Translations under genes and position numbers: made by a program
Assembly (NCBI GenBank): GCA_964606895.1
Contig: CAZSHX010000073.1
Span: forward strand, 1-24,891
Reading direction: 5' to 3'
DNA: 24,891 nucleotides
Source: CAZSHX01 sp964606895
GTDB taxonomy: Bacteria; Bacteroidota; Ignavibacteria; Kapaibacteriales; UBA2268
Part shown: positions 9,901-18,781 of the stretch, piece after piece
Layout of the letters: each line of letters starts with the position of its first letter
How positions within the stretch are numbered: the stretch's first letter is position 1
The notes under the pieces: generated by a model
Seen by the model: only the letters and a program-made list of their open reading frames with translations
The model's database searches: none
Told to the model about the DNA's origin: nothing

Positions 9901-12900
9901 AAAAATCAATGATGTCGCATGGTCAAAGGTAACAGGTGCTCCTACTTCTTTCGCACCAAACGGTACTGCAGGCGGTGACCTTTCAGGGACTTACCCAAAC
10001 CCATCAGTTTCAAAACTGCAAGGTAATGCAGTTTCGAACACAGCACCGGCAAGCGGTCAGGTATTGGCTTGGGATGGTTCTGCATGGACTCCCGGAACTG
10101 CAAATATATCAGGTACTGCAGGAGGAGACCTGTCCGGGACATACCCAAATCCAACGGTTGCTAAATTGCAGGGAAGAACTGTTTCAAGTACAGCACCGAC
10201 AAGCGGTCAGATACTGAGCTGGAGTGGTTCTGCCTGGGCACCCACAGATAATACAAGTTTCAGTATTCCATATTCTGCAACAGTATCTTCCGGAGCCGTA
10301 TTATTCTATTTGCAGCAACAATCAAATGCGGCACCAGCCATCGAGGGATATTGCAGTAATACTTCCAGTAATTCTTATGCTGTCAGGGGATCAATGGCAG
10401 GAACCGGATATGGTATTTTTGGACATGCAAACGGCAATGGAAAAGCAGGATATTTTTGGGAATCATCAGCATCAAGTACCGGTACAGCAGTAGATGTCTT
10501 GAACGCAGGTTTGGGAAACGGAATAAATGTCAGCAACTCAAATGCTTCAAATACATATAGTGCTATTAATGCCGCTACAAGCGGTTCGGGTAGTGCTCTT
10601 TATGCAACTTCTTCCGGAAATGGCGGAACAATTTATTCCAAAAATACAGGCAATGGTGCCGCAGGAAGATTTATTAACAGCGGTACTTCGGGCTATGCAA
10701 TTTATGACTCGACATCAGGAACAAATACCAGTTCAATTTACAGCTTAGCAACAGGAGCAAACAGTAATGCAATTTATGCTTCATATACCGGAGGTGCCGG
10801 GACTGCAGGTACTTTTTCAAATACAGGTTCCGGAAATGCAATCTATGCAACTTCAACTGCCGGAAGTCCTGCTGTAAATATTTATATGACAGGAAATAAT
10901 AATGCTCTTTTCGCTGATGCAACTCCTTCCGGGACTACCTATCCGACAGGTTATTTCAGAAATACAGGAAACTCACCGGCATTTACAGCTGAAGTGTATA
11001 ATACAGGTAACAGCACAAATGCTCTGAACGCCTTAACTAACGGAACCGGTATTGCATTCAAAGCACTTAATTCCGGTACATCAGGTTCGGCAGGATATTT
11101 TCAGTTAAGTGGTTCATCAAATACAAGCGATGCACTTTATTCAACAAACAATGGTCTTGGAACTTCTATCAAGGGCATCAATACAGGTACCGGTAGTGCA
11201 GGTTATTTTCAGGTAAATAATACAAGCGACACCAGCACTGCATTTACTGTACTCACAAATGGATTAGGTCATGGTTTTAAGTCAGTTACAACCGGCGGTG
11301 GCACTTACAATCCCAGCTCGGCAGGATATTTCTTAAATACAAACTCATCCAATCCTGCACCGACACTTTATGTTGAAGGGAATCAGGGAAATCAGTCACC
11401 AAGCAGGCCGGTTGTAAAATTTGTTTCAACAGGTGGCGGAAATACTCTAAATTTAGACCATTCAGGAACTTCTTTTGGGAGCTGTGCTTTGTTTGCTACT
11501 TCCAGTAATAGTGATTATACTATTAAAGCTACCAATACTAATGCAAATGGTGCCGTTATGTATTTGAATGGAGATGGAAGCGGCAACGGACTTGTCCAGA
11601 TGTCTTCATCGCATCAGCCAACATTAGTTTTGAATTCTTCCACAACTTCTTCTTTGTTAAAATTAGTAAATTATCATACCGGCTCTCAATATCCATTTTC
11701 GAACATCATAGATATTTGGACAGACAACAACAATACAGGCATCAATGTGGCTATGACCGGTGGTGGAAGTGTACTGAATGGTTCCAACACTTCATCATCC
11801 GGTGATTGTATTTCACTTACAAGTAATGGAAATACAAATGGAAAAGCAGGCATTAATTTGACTCAATCCGGTTCCGGTTCAAGCTATAACTATTATAACA
11901 ACACAGCAGGTATTATGCTTACAAATACCGCTATTAACAGTTGGGGAATATGGGCTAAAAATTCAAGCAGCAGCAACATTGCTGAAGTTATTTATGCTGA
12001 GGCAAACAATACAACTTCCGGAAATAACAATGCTATCGGATATTTTAAAGCAAACAATGCCGGATTCAGAGGAATTTGGGCTAATATTGCAGGTTCCACA
12101 AATCCGAATGAGGCAATTTATGGAACAACTTCAGGAACTGGGATTGCCGGTTCTTTCAGCATAACAAACAGTGCAAATAGTTCTAATGTTATTCATGCAA
12201 TTACCTCAGGAACAGGAAGAGCAGGATATTTCAAAACGTCATTAAGTTCAAATTCTTCCAATTCTATTGAAGTGGAACAAGATGGTACCGGTTATGTGGG
12301 CAGATTTTTAGTTAATAATTCTTCCAGTACTTCAGATGCTGTTTATGTTACAAGTAACGCAAGCGGGACAGGAATCAGTGTCGTCAATTCAAGTGCAACC
12401 GGAAAAGGCGGATATTTTCAGACATCGAATACAAGCAATTCGTCGGTTGCTCTCGAAGCAGAACAAGATGGAACAGGAAAAGCCGCATACATTAGGATTA
12501 ATAATACCGGTAATTCTTCAAGCGGCATTGAAGTGGTTACTAATGGTTCCGGAAAAGCTATTTACGGTAATTCTTCAGGTTCGGGAGCATCAATTTCCGG
12601 TTATAATTCAGGAACAGGAAAAGCCGGAAACTTCGAGGTTGCAAATTCCTCCGGCTCGGCGGATGTTATTTATGGTACCACCAACGGCTCGGGTAATGTT
12701 ATGGTTTTAAATTATAATGGTAGCGGTACTTCCTCAACAACTGCAAACAATCCGGCAATTTTCCAAAATGCGGGAACAAACGTTGCAAGAATTGACAATA
12801 CCGGAAGGGGATATTTTAATGGCGGAACTCAAAATTCAGGTGCAGACATCGCTGAAGCCTTCGAAGTTGAAGGAAATGTTGTTAGCTACGAACCGGGAGA

Positions 12901-13258
12901 TGTTCTGGCTTTATCACCTGATGGGAACAGAAAAGTGATGAAAGCAAATATGCCTTATTCACAGCTGGTTGCAGGTGTTTATGCAACAAAACCGGGAGTA
13001 CTTCTTACTGAAAGAAATATAAATCAGGGTTTGAATGACATGGTCCCGATGGGAGTTGTCGGCGTTATTCCAACAAAAGTATGCGGACAAAACGGACCAA
13101 TCAGAATCGGCGATTTGCTCGTAACATCATCAATTGCAGGGTATGCTATGAAGGGCGACGACAGCAAAATCAAATTCGGAACCATTATCGGAAAAGCAAT
13201 GGAAAATTTCGATGGAAACGGAAGCGGACGGATAAAAGTTATGGTTAACGTCAAATAA
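6964..13258 (+). CDS. Giant secreted repeat fibre protein (tail-fibre-like), interrupted by an assembly gap
   Basis: One gene, not two. The frame from ATG 6964 (AGGA 9 bases upstream) runs into the N gap at 8015. The frame leaving the gap at 8117 is stop-free and joins without a break the frame ending at 13258. As drawn it is about 2,100 residues. Order: signal peptide (1-21); a domain opening 'PRTISYQGLLLDNSGN' and ending 'LTPRTILTTSPYAFFSEIAD', typical of secreted fibre-like proteins in Bacteroidota relatives; a tandem 64/54-residue repeat built on 'GGSLAGTYPNP' (about 7650-10250); a long Ser/Gly/Asn/Thr-rich region with looser 'GTGKAGYF..NTSNSS' repeats (10260-12830), suggesting a beta-helical shaft; and a C-terminal 'GADIAEAFEVEGN' module (12840 onward). 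No T9SS tag is visible. It is probably a trimeric surface fibre or adhesin. The apparent frame change at the gap is only an effect of the arbitrary 100 Ns. Confidence 0.85.
7645..10250 (+). repeat. In-gene tandem repeat, 192-bp and 162-bp units
   Basis: After the gap, units begin at 8117, 8309, 8501, 8693, 8885, 9077, 9239, 9431, 9623 and 9785. Spacing is 192 bases (64 residues) except for the units at 9077, 9623 and 9785, which are 162 bases (54 residues) and lack ten residues around 'ITDGTVTTAK'. Each carries 'GGSLAGTYPNPTLAAGS', then 'TNAKINDVAWSKVTGTPS'. More divergent copies lie before the gap (three) and after 9947 (two, 'GGDLSGTYPNP'), so 15 copies of the core motif are visible. Every unit is a multiple of three, so copy number can change without breaking the frame. 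True copy number is unknown because the gap falls inside the array. Confidence 0.95.
8015..8114. other. Assembly gap (100 Ns) inside the repeat array
   Basis: Exactly 100 Ns, the usual placeholder for a gap of unknown length. It lies between two copies of the 64-residue unit, so repeat collapse or failure to bridge is the likely cause. Confidence 0.98.
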
Positions 13259-13281
13259 ATTGAATCTGATGATTGGTATAA

Positions 13282-13581
13282 GTGAATTTAAAATCAAAAA
13301 ATAAAATTGATATTTCTGAATTAAAAAATATCGGACCCAGGGCTTCTGAGTTGTTGCGGGCATGTAGCATTAATACTTTATATGACTTAGAGACTTTGGG
13401 TTCGATTGATTCATTTATCAAAATATATCTGAAAGGGTACAATGTCACGATTAAGTTACTCTATTCCATCGAGGGGGCGATTAATGATATTTATTATTCC
13501 GAATTAACGGAAAACAGGAAAAAAAGTCTTAAGAATGAGGTGAATTTAAGACTATACAACATTAAAATCTTGATGGATTAG
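13282..13581 (+). CDS. TfoX C-terminal-domain protein (stand-alone)
   Basis: A 99-residue protein matching the TfoX C-terminal domain: 'ELKNIGPRASELLRACSINTLYDLE' is the helix-hairpin-helix-like opening ('LKNIGPKSAxWL...GI.T..DL' in the family), and 'LLYSIEGAINDIYYSEL' is the conserved second half ('LLWALEGALxGxxWxxL'). The N-terminal TfoX domain is missing, as in many stand-alone members. The only reasonable start is GTG at 13282, 23 bases after the fibre stop; no in-frame ATG precedes the domain and the ribosome site is weak. TfoX/Sxy regulates competence in gammaproteobacteria, but the stand-alone C-domain in this kind of organism has no established job. Just after its stop begins the LytTR remnant. 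The call is good for the family and silent on function. Confidence 0.72.
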   Translation: MNLKSKNKIDISELKNIGPRASELLRACSINTLYDLETLGSIDSFIKIYLKGYNVTIKLLYSIEGAINDIYYSELTENRKKSLKNEVNLRLYNIKILMD

Positions 13582-13582
13582 C

Positions 13583-13765
13583 AGAATCCACAATTTCCAT
13601 CTTGTCAACCCTACACATATTAAGAAATACTTAAAGGGAAGAGTCGGTTACGTCATTATGACTGACGGTTCGTAAGTAGAAGTATCCGTAAGAAAAAGAA
13701 CACTTTTTTTGAAAAGTTCGGAAAATTTTATGAATATAGAGGCACTAAAAAATTACTTACCATAA
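13583..13765 (+). pseudogene. Remnant of a LytTR response regulator (C-terminal end, with stop)
   Basis: Reading from 13583 gives 'RIHNFHLVNPTHIKKYLKG', then 'VGYVIMTDGS', a TAA stop at 13673-13675, then 'VEVSVRKRTLFL'. It aligns along its length with residues about 196-245 of the intact regulator at 5431-6183 ('RVHKSHLINMNHIKKYLKG', 'GFVVMSDGSEIEVSARKK'), with the stop replacing the Glu codon of 'GSE'. The REC domain and the start of the LytTR domain are absent; upstream is the TfoX-C gene. The remnant is more diverged from the intact copy than a fresh duplication would be, so it probably comes from a paralogue that once stood here. The C-terminal tail after 'SSEN' no longer resembles the family. 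Confidence 0.8.
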
Positions 13766-13780
13766 GTAAGAAAGACTTTG

Positions 13781-14596
13781 CTAATTGCAGAATTTCTTTA
13801 TCATGTCATAAGCCTCAGAAATACCCATTTCATCGGCTTTTTGCCAATCCAAACACGCTCCCTTATAATCACCTGATTTGTATCTGGCTCTGCCTCGGTT
13901 GAAGTAAGCTTTTGCGAACTGAGGATTAATCTCAATTGCTATGTTATAATCAGCAAGGGCTCCCTCCTGATTGTTAAGGAAGTCAGCCTTTAAATTAGCA
14001 CGATTGCTGTAAGAAAAGGCATCTTCCGGATCAAGTTCAATGGCTTTGCCATAGTCAGCAATTGCACCCTGAATATCACTTAACTCGGTTTTTACAACAC
14101 CACGGTAGTAGTAAGTAATTGAATTTTTATGGTTTAACTCAATTGCTGAATTGTAATCTGCAAGTGCGTTCTTATAATCTCCCGAATCAGCATAAGCATT
14201 CCCGCGATTTGAATATGCCGCGGCATACTTTGGATTAAATTCTATCGCTTTGGTATAGTCCAGGATTGCACCCTGTTTGTCGCCCAAAGCACTTCTTGTC
14301 AGACCTCTGGTAAAAAACAGTACTTCGTTGTTAGAATTAAATTTAATTGACTTATTTAAATCCTGCAAAGCCTTATAGTAATTCTTAAGTTTATAATATG
14401 CCAACCCTCTGTTGAATATAGCATCTACATACTCTTCTTTAATTTCAATTGCCGAAGTGTAATCCACAACAGCATCAGTGTAATTTCCCAAGTTGTATTC
14501 TGAATTTGCCTTTTCGAAATATTCTACTGCTGATTGGCTCAGTCCAATAATACTCATATATACTATCAGAATGACAATCAAAAAGCATTTTTTCAT
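13781..14596 (-). CDS. Exported tetratricopeptide-repeat protein
   Basis: A 271-residue protein: signal peptide 1-20 ('MKKCFLIVILIVYMSIIG', then 'LSQSA'), then about seven back-to-back 34-residue TPR units filling residues 22-260. The repeats show the usual pattern 'A..YNRG.A...L.DY..A..DY..AIELNP' and end in 'GDYKGACLDWQKADEMG' and a terminal '..KKFCN', a common ending for such proteins in Bacteroidota relatives. It has no enzyme domain and should act as a periplasmic or outer-membrane-side scaffold. It is divergent from the esterase gene, sharing a 235-base intergenic region, and convergent with the fibre/TfoX-C block. The ATG at 14596 is the first codon of a clean signal peptide. The partner is unknown. 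Confidence 0.85.
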   Translation of the reverse strand: MKKCFLIVILIVYMSIIGLSQSAVEYFEKANSEYNLGNYTDAVVDYTSAIEIKEEYVDAIFNRGLAYYKLKNYYKALQDLNKSIKFNSNNEVLFFTRGLTRSALGDKQGAILDYTKAIEFNPKYAAAYSNRGNAYADSGDYKNALADYNSAIELNHKNSITYYYRGVVKTELSDIQGAIADYGKAIELDPEDAFSYSNRANLKADFLNNQEGALADYNIAIEINPQFAKAYFNRGRARYKSGDYKGACLDWQKADEMGISEAYDMIKKFCN

Positions 14597-14831
14597 TTTT
14601 TCCTAAAAAAATTAAAAAGTAAGTATCTGCAACATACGAATGAAAATACAAAAATGCAAAAAACAAAAATTTAAATATTCCAAATTTCATTTATTGGTTA
14701 GTTGGAAAACATCATTATATATTCTACTATTTTAAAATGAAAAAAACTGAAAATTATTTGTAACTTTTTGTATGTTTCATTTGTCTTAAGCTACGGTAAA
14801 TATTTTTTTAAAAAATATAAAAGGAAGATTC
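14597..14831. promoter_or_regulatory. Divergent intergenic region, presumably holding two promoters
   Basis: A 235-base AT-rich region between two divergent genes. For the plus-strand esterase a good ribosome site (AAAGGAAG, 5 bases before ATG 14832) is visible. For the minus-strand TPR gene, a Bacteroidota-like pair (TTTG, about 20 bases, TATGTTGC) can be read around 14630-14665, with one departure from the usual TAnnTTTG -7 box. No terminator or operator symmetry stands out. Confidence 0.35.
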
Positions 14832-16724
14832 ATGAAACGGTTTTACATCATAGCTTTTACTATTATTGCAATTTTATTTTGCAGTGTTAATCTTTTCGGT
14901 CAAACAACAGGTAGTTTTAACATTAATGTTAATATGGCTTCAGGTTCGAGGATTATTGCTTTTTATGTCCCGGCAGACTATGATTCGACTAAGAAGTATA
15001 GTCTGATGATTTGTCTTCACGGTTCCGATCAGCCTGCAGTTGATTACAGGGATAATTTATGTCCTTATTGGGAAGCCTTTATAAAAAACACAATTTTTGC
15101 ATGTCCTGAAGGCGGAGGTGAATCCCTGGATTTTTACAATGCAAAAGGAGACGAAACTATTATTGATTCAGCAATCAGTTATATAAAAAAGAATTATTCG
15201 ATAGATGAAAAAGAGATAATACTCGAAGGTTTTTCATTAGGCGGCAGAGCCGCTCTGAAGTATGGGCTTGAAAATCCTGAAAAAATCAAAGGATTACTTT
15301 TGAATACGCCTGCTATGCAAAGTTACTTTGATGTTACTAATAATCCTTTATTTAGCTTGTTTTTTAAATATGAAAATGCCTCAAAACTAACTATTGCCAT
15401 AACACATGGAGCTTCGGACAGACAATATTATAACCCTGTTGATACTTTATACAAAATTCTTACTGACAATAACGCTAAGGTCCTATTCATGAGGGTTCCC
15501 GGAATGGGGCACAATATACCGAATCAACCGGGAATAGAAAAATGTCTTGATTTTATTAATCAGCCACTTAAAAATAATCTTGATGCCGATATTTCAAAAA
15601 TATTGGTTCCAAATAGAACTTATCTTCAAAAAATCAAACCAAAGTTCAGGATGAGAAATATGGGAGTAAAGGATATTACTTCTGCTAATATTGCCTATTC
15701 AATCAATGGCAATTCAGTTGATTATTCATGGAGCGGTTCTATTTCTTCATTTAAATATACCGATATTGAATTACCTGAAATCCCTTGCTATGAAAAAACA
15801 AATATTTTGCTTGTTCAAATTAAAAGTATAAATGGTTCAAATACTGATATATCGCTACCGGGCAAGAAACAAGATTCCATCTATTTCAAGAATTTGACTC
15901 AAAGCCTGAAATTACCTTTTAAATGCGGATTTGAAATTACTGACCCCAATCTGACCTATTTTTCCTTGCAAACAGCAGGAGGAATGTTTTCCTGGAACGT
16001 TCGTACTAGTGCAAAGACTGAAGGTACTTATTCATTAATGATGTATAATACTCCGGTCGCGAATATTAACCAGGGTTTATCAGAGGATCTATTATCTCCT
16101 CTATTAGATTTAACCTCAGTTAAAAATCCATGCATTGCATTTGATCTTGGATTTAACTATATCCGGTTAACAACAGCCGGCGGCTATTCTCAGGATTATA
16201 TTTATACAGATACTCTGAAGATAATGATGTCAACAGATAGCGGAAAAACTTATTCTAATATTTATTCTAAGTCAGGTGCGGAACTTGCCACAGTAAGTAC
16301 TCCGATAACAGATCCGCCAACTATTAATGATTGCATTTTCACGCCAACATCTTTAAATCAGTGGCGTACAGAGATTATTAAACTTGATGAATACAAAGAC
16401 AAATCCGGTGTAGTATTTATATTTAAGGATGTTTCCGGTAATGGCGGCACCCTTTGGTTAGACAATCTCAGGTTTATGTCTTACGATGATATTAGCGGCG
16501 TTACTGATGACAATAGCCTTTCCGGATTATCCGTCAATCCTAACCCGGCAACTGATTTTATAAATATCTCTTCTGATATAGGCAACAAGGTTGAGATTTA
16601 CTCCGTTTTAGGCGAAAAATTAATTATTTCGAATGATAAAAATAGGATTGATGTTTCTTTTCTTCCAACGGGGATTTATTTTCTGAAAACAGGTGAAAAA
16701 ATCAATAAATTTGTGAAATCGTAA
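14832..16724 (+). CDS. Secreted alpha/beta-hydrolase (esterase family) with T9SS sorting domain
   Basis: A 630-residue secreted enzyme. Signal peptide 1-23 ('..VNLFGQ'). The hydrolase domain (about 28-250) has the oxyanion segment 'LMICLHGSDQP', nucleophile S135 in 'EGFSLGG', a likely acid D196 in 'THGASDRQYY', and H227 in 'VPGMGHN', resembling the polyhydroxybutyrate-depolymerase/feruloyl-esterase type fold. Residues about 255-365 look like a beta-sandwich linker of the CARDB kind, and 365-555 like a jelly-roll/choice-of-anchor-J module ('LPFKCGFEI...', 'GGTLWLDNLRFM'). The C-terminus is a type A T9SS domain ('LSVNPNPATDFINIS', 'VEIYSVLGEKLI', 'LPTGIYFLKT'). It should be a cell-surface or released esterase; whether it acts on plant ester links, polyester or lipid cannot be told. 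A strong GGAAG ribosome site precedes ATG 14832. The catalytic triad is intact. Confidence 0.85.
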   Translation: MKRFYIIAFTIIAILFCSVNLFGQTTGSFNINVNMASGSRIIAFYVPADYDSTKKYSLMICLHGSDQPAVDYRDNLCPYWEAFIKNTIFACPEGGGESLDFYNAKGDETIIDSAISYIKKNYSIDEKEIILEGFSLGGRAALKYGLENPEKIKGLLLNTPAMQSYFDVTNNPLFSLFFKYENASKLTIAITHGASDRQYYNPVDTLYKILTDNNAKVLFMRVPGMGHNIPNQPGIEKCLDFINQPLKNNLDADISKILVPNRTYLQKIKPKFRMRNMGVKDITSANIAYSINGNSVDYSWSGSISSFKYTDIELPEIPCYEKTNILLVQIKSINGSNTDISLPGKKQDSIYFKNLTQSLKLPFKCGFEITDPNLTYFSLQTAGGMFSWNVRTSAKTEGTYSLMMYNTPVANINQGLSEDLLSPLLDLTSVKNPCIAFDLGFNYIRLTTAGGYSQDYIYTDTLKIMMSTDSGKTYSNIYSKSGAELATVSTPITDPPTINDCIFTPTSLNQWRTEIIKLDEYKDKSGVVFIFKDVSGNGGTLWLDNLRFMSYDDISGVTDDNSLSGLSVNPNPATDFINISSDIGNKVEIYSVLGEKLIISNDKNRIDVSFLPTGIYFLKTGEKINKFVKS

Positions 16725-16730
16725 AAATGT

Positions 16731-16760
16731 TTGAAGGGACAAATCGTAATGTACAATGAA
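16731..16760 (+). repeat. Intergenic repeat family, copy 1 (head only)
   Basis: GGGACAAATCGTAAT followed by GTACA, just after the esterase stop. It matches the head of the longer copies at 18566, 19267 and 20579 (consensus GGACAAAYCGTAA). The downstream part and the closing TTGGGGAC motif are not recognisable here. Confidence 0.6.
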
Positions 16761-16837
16761 ATGGTGCTGTGTTAGAAAATATTTGATTTATTTGATTTGC
16801 TGGTTTTTAATTTTATAAAATACTGTGGAATTGATAT

Positions 16838-18505
16838 ATGAACTTATTTTTAAAATCTTGTAGAAAAATTGCTTTTTTATTTATCTTGTTATCAATAATC
16901 TTTGTTTTGATTATCTCCTGTCAAAAGCAAAGCCCTCAAAAGCAGGTCAATTCAGATATTTCGCTTGATTCATTAATAAAAAAATTAATTAATTTCAAAA
17001 TTAATGGTTATGACCGGAATTATGAAGACATGAAAACCTCCCAAAAAATTGTAAGTTTTGGAGATACCGCAGTTTCTAAGCTATTAGTTCTTTTAAAAGA
17101 TACCAATGCTTATGTGCAATATAGAGCTGAAAGAACACTTGAGCTATATAAAACAATAAATGATAAACATCTCATTGAAATGAAAGAACCATTAATTAAT
17201 GGAAATTTGTTTTTAGCTCATTTTGTTGCTAAAATAGGTACGGATTTCGCGATACAAATTCTTATTGAAGCATTAAAAAAGAATAAAGAAAGCGAATCAA
17301 CTTTGACATACTCCTTTAAAATTCTAGGGCAAAAGTGCCTTCCGCAGTTAATAGATCTATTTGATTGCAATAATAAATGCGATGAGGATTTGTTATATGC
17401 AGTTTCAAGAATTTTTGGATTGTTAGGAAAGGAAGCAATTCCAGCAATTAATTCATTAGACTCATTGGCTAAAGACAAACGTAACTCATTTAGTTCAAGA
17501 ACATACTCAATAATGTCATTAGGAAATATTGGTGTGTATGCACAAAGTACTGATAAGGATTTATATCAAATCTGGAAAGATGAGCCTGCAAAATATTCAA
17601 GAACTATTATGATGGCTCTGGTGGGGATGAAATCACCATTAGCCCTAGAGCCATATATTAAGAAAATTGAAAATGATAAATCAGTTCATGAAAAAATTCT
17701 TGCTTTTAGAGATATATCAGAGATTGGATTAAATGCTAATAAGGCAGGTGAAAAAATTATGAAATACCTGAAAAATGGAGACTGGGATGTACGTGTAGCG
17801 GCAGCCCGTACGATGGGCTTTATTGGCTATAAACCTGCAATTCCAGAACTCCAAAGTCTCCTTTTTGTTGAAAATGATTGGCGATTAAATTATGTTGCGG
17901 TGCTTTCATTGGAAATGCTTAATGCGAGTAATGCCTTAAAATCATTAAAAGAAATTGAAACCAACCATTGGTATTCGCCGGTAAGAGAGGCATCCAAGCA
18001 CGCGATAGCAAAGATAAGAAATTTGCAGTATGATACATTATCCAAGAGCAATACAAATTTTGCATTTGACTTTTTTAGTTATGAAGATGTTGAAAAAAAA
18101 GTTGAAAATTGTAAATTCGAATCAGATCCTTTTATGAAAAAATTTCTTATCTGGAAAGTTACATTAATTGGTGAAGATCATGGAGAATGGGGAGGCACAT
18201 TGAAATTCATCAATTCAAATGGTAAAAAAGAAGTCCTGATTAAAGATAACATAAAATCAATTATTGAATTTAATGGCAAGATAATTGTAATTACAGGTTT
18301 AGCACATATGAGTTGTAATAATGGTGCCATTTACCAATTAAGTCAAGATAAAAAAGGGGTAAAGGTAAAAAAAATCATTATTTTACCTGGTTCTCCATTT
18401 AAAATTAAAAAATTAAATGAGGATGAAATAATTATTGCTACTTATCATGGAGGAACTGTCATACTCACTAAGGAAATGAAATTAAAGGAAGCGATATGCA
18501 AATAG
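16838..18505 (+). CDS. HEAT-repeat lipoprotein
   Basis: A 555-residue predicted lipoprotein. The signal segment ends in the lipobox 'VLIISC', with C28 as the lipidated residue. Residues about 50-395 form a run of HEAT-like helical pairs (examples 'DTAVSKLLVLLKDTNAYVQY', 'DWDVRVAAARTMGFIGYKPA', 'ALKSLKEIE'), the kind that scaffold protein-protein contacts. Residues about 410-555 are beta-rich ('WKVTLIGEDHGEWGGTLKFI', 'IIIATYHGGTVIL') and resemble blades of a small propeller or sandwich, not assigned to a family. No catalytic residues are evident. The gene is noticeably more AT-rich than the fibre block, sits between copies 1 and 2 of the intergenic repeat, and has a weak ribosome site (TGGA) at ATG 16838. 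Its role is unknown; a membrane-attached scaffold is the safest reading. Confidence 0.7.
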   Translation: MNLFLKSCRKIAFLFILLSIIFVLIISCQKQSPQKQVNSDISLDSLIKKLINFKINGYDRNYEDMKTSQKIVSFGDTAVSKLLVLLKDTNAYVQYRAERTLELYKTINDKHLIEMKEPLINGNLFLAHFVAKIGTDFAIQILIEALKKNKESESTLTYSFKILGQKCLPQLIDLFDCNNKCDEDLLYAVSRIFGLLGKEAIPAINSLDSLAKDKRNSFSSRTYSIMSLGNIGVYAQSTDKDLYQIWKDEPAKYSRTIMMALVGMKSPLALEPYIKKIENDKSVHEKILAFRDISEIGLNANKAGEKIMKYLKNGDWDVRVAAARTMGFIGYKPAIPELQSLLFVENDWRLNYVAVLSLEMLNASNALKSLKEIETNHWYSPVREASKHAIAKIRNLQYDTLSKSNTNFAFDFFSYEDVEKKVENCKFESDPFMKKFLIWKVTLIGEDHGEWGGTLKFINSNGKKEVLIKDNIKSIIEFNGKIIVITGLAHMSCNNGAIYQLSQDKKGVKVKKIIILPGSPFKIKKLNEDEIIIATYHGGTVILTKEMKLKEAICK

Positions 18506-18565
18506 TTTTTTGGATAAATTAAGGAACTTAATAATTACAATAATTGAAGAAAATTAAGCAAAAAT

Positions 18566-18705
18566 AGGGTCAAATTAAGGACAAATCGTAAACAACATAA
18601 TATACCTGCGAGGTTCGAAGCTTTGCAAAGCCAAAATGAATGAGATGGTTTTATAGTTTAATAATGAATTATAGATAGACAAGATGATTGGGGACAATTT
18701 TATTG
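18566..18705 (+). repeat. Intergenic repeat family, copy 2 (short form)
   Basis: Begins GGGTCAAATTAAGGACAAATCGTAAA and ends GATTGGGGACAATTTTA. The head and tail match copies 3 and 4, but the middle is about 40 bases shorter and contains a different segment with a perfect 12-base palindrome, GCTTTGCAAAGC (18620-18631). Same orientation as the other copies. Confidence 0.65.
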
Positions 18706-18781
18706 AGTGAAAATAAAAATGAAAATCGTTACTCTACGTTTTGAATAAATATTATGTCTAATTTTTTAATTTAAGGAAAAT

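Noticed and set aside
8353..9909. Minus-strand open frames with a repeated 'AANVGLGYVPAKLPPAVPFG' protein
   Set aside because: They are the antisense reading of the fibre's tandem repeat; codon periodicity, signal peptide and continuity all favour the plus strand.
7645..10250. CRISPR-like or satellite array
   Set aside because: Units are 192/162 bases, encode protein in one frame and have no unique spacers.
10224..12938. Several Gln/Met-rich plus-strand frames inside the fibre shaft region
   Set aside because: They are frame-shifted readings of the Ser/Gly/Asn/Thr-rich coding sequence, with no family resemblance or ribosome sites.
18620..18631. 12-base palindrome GCTTTGCAAAGC as an operator
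   Set aside because: Single occurrence inside repeat copy 2 and not adjacent to a promoter; kept only as a note on that repeat.
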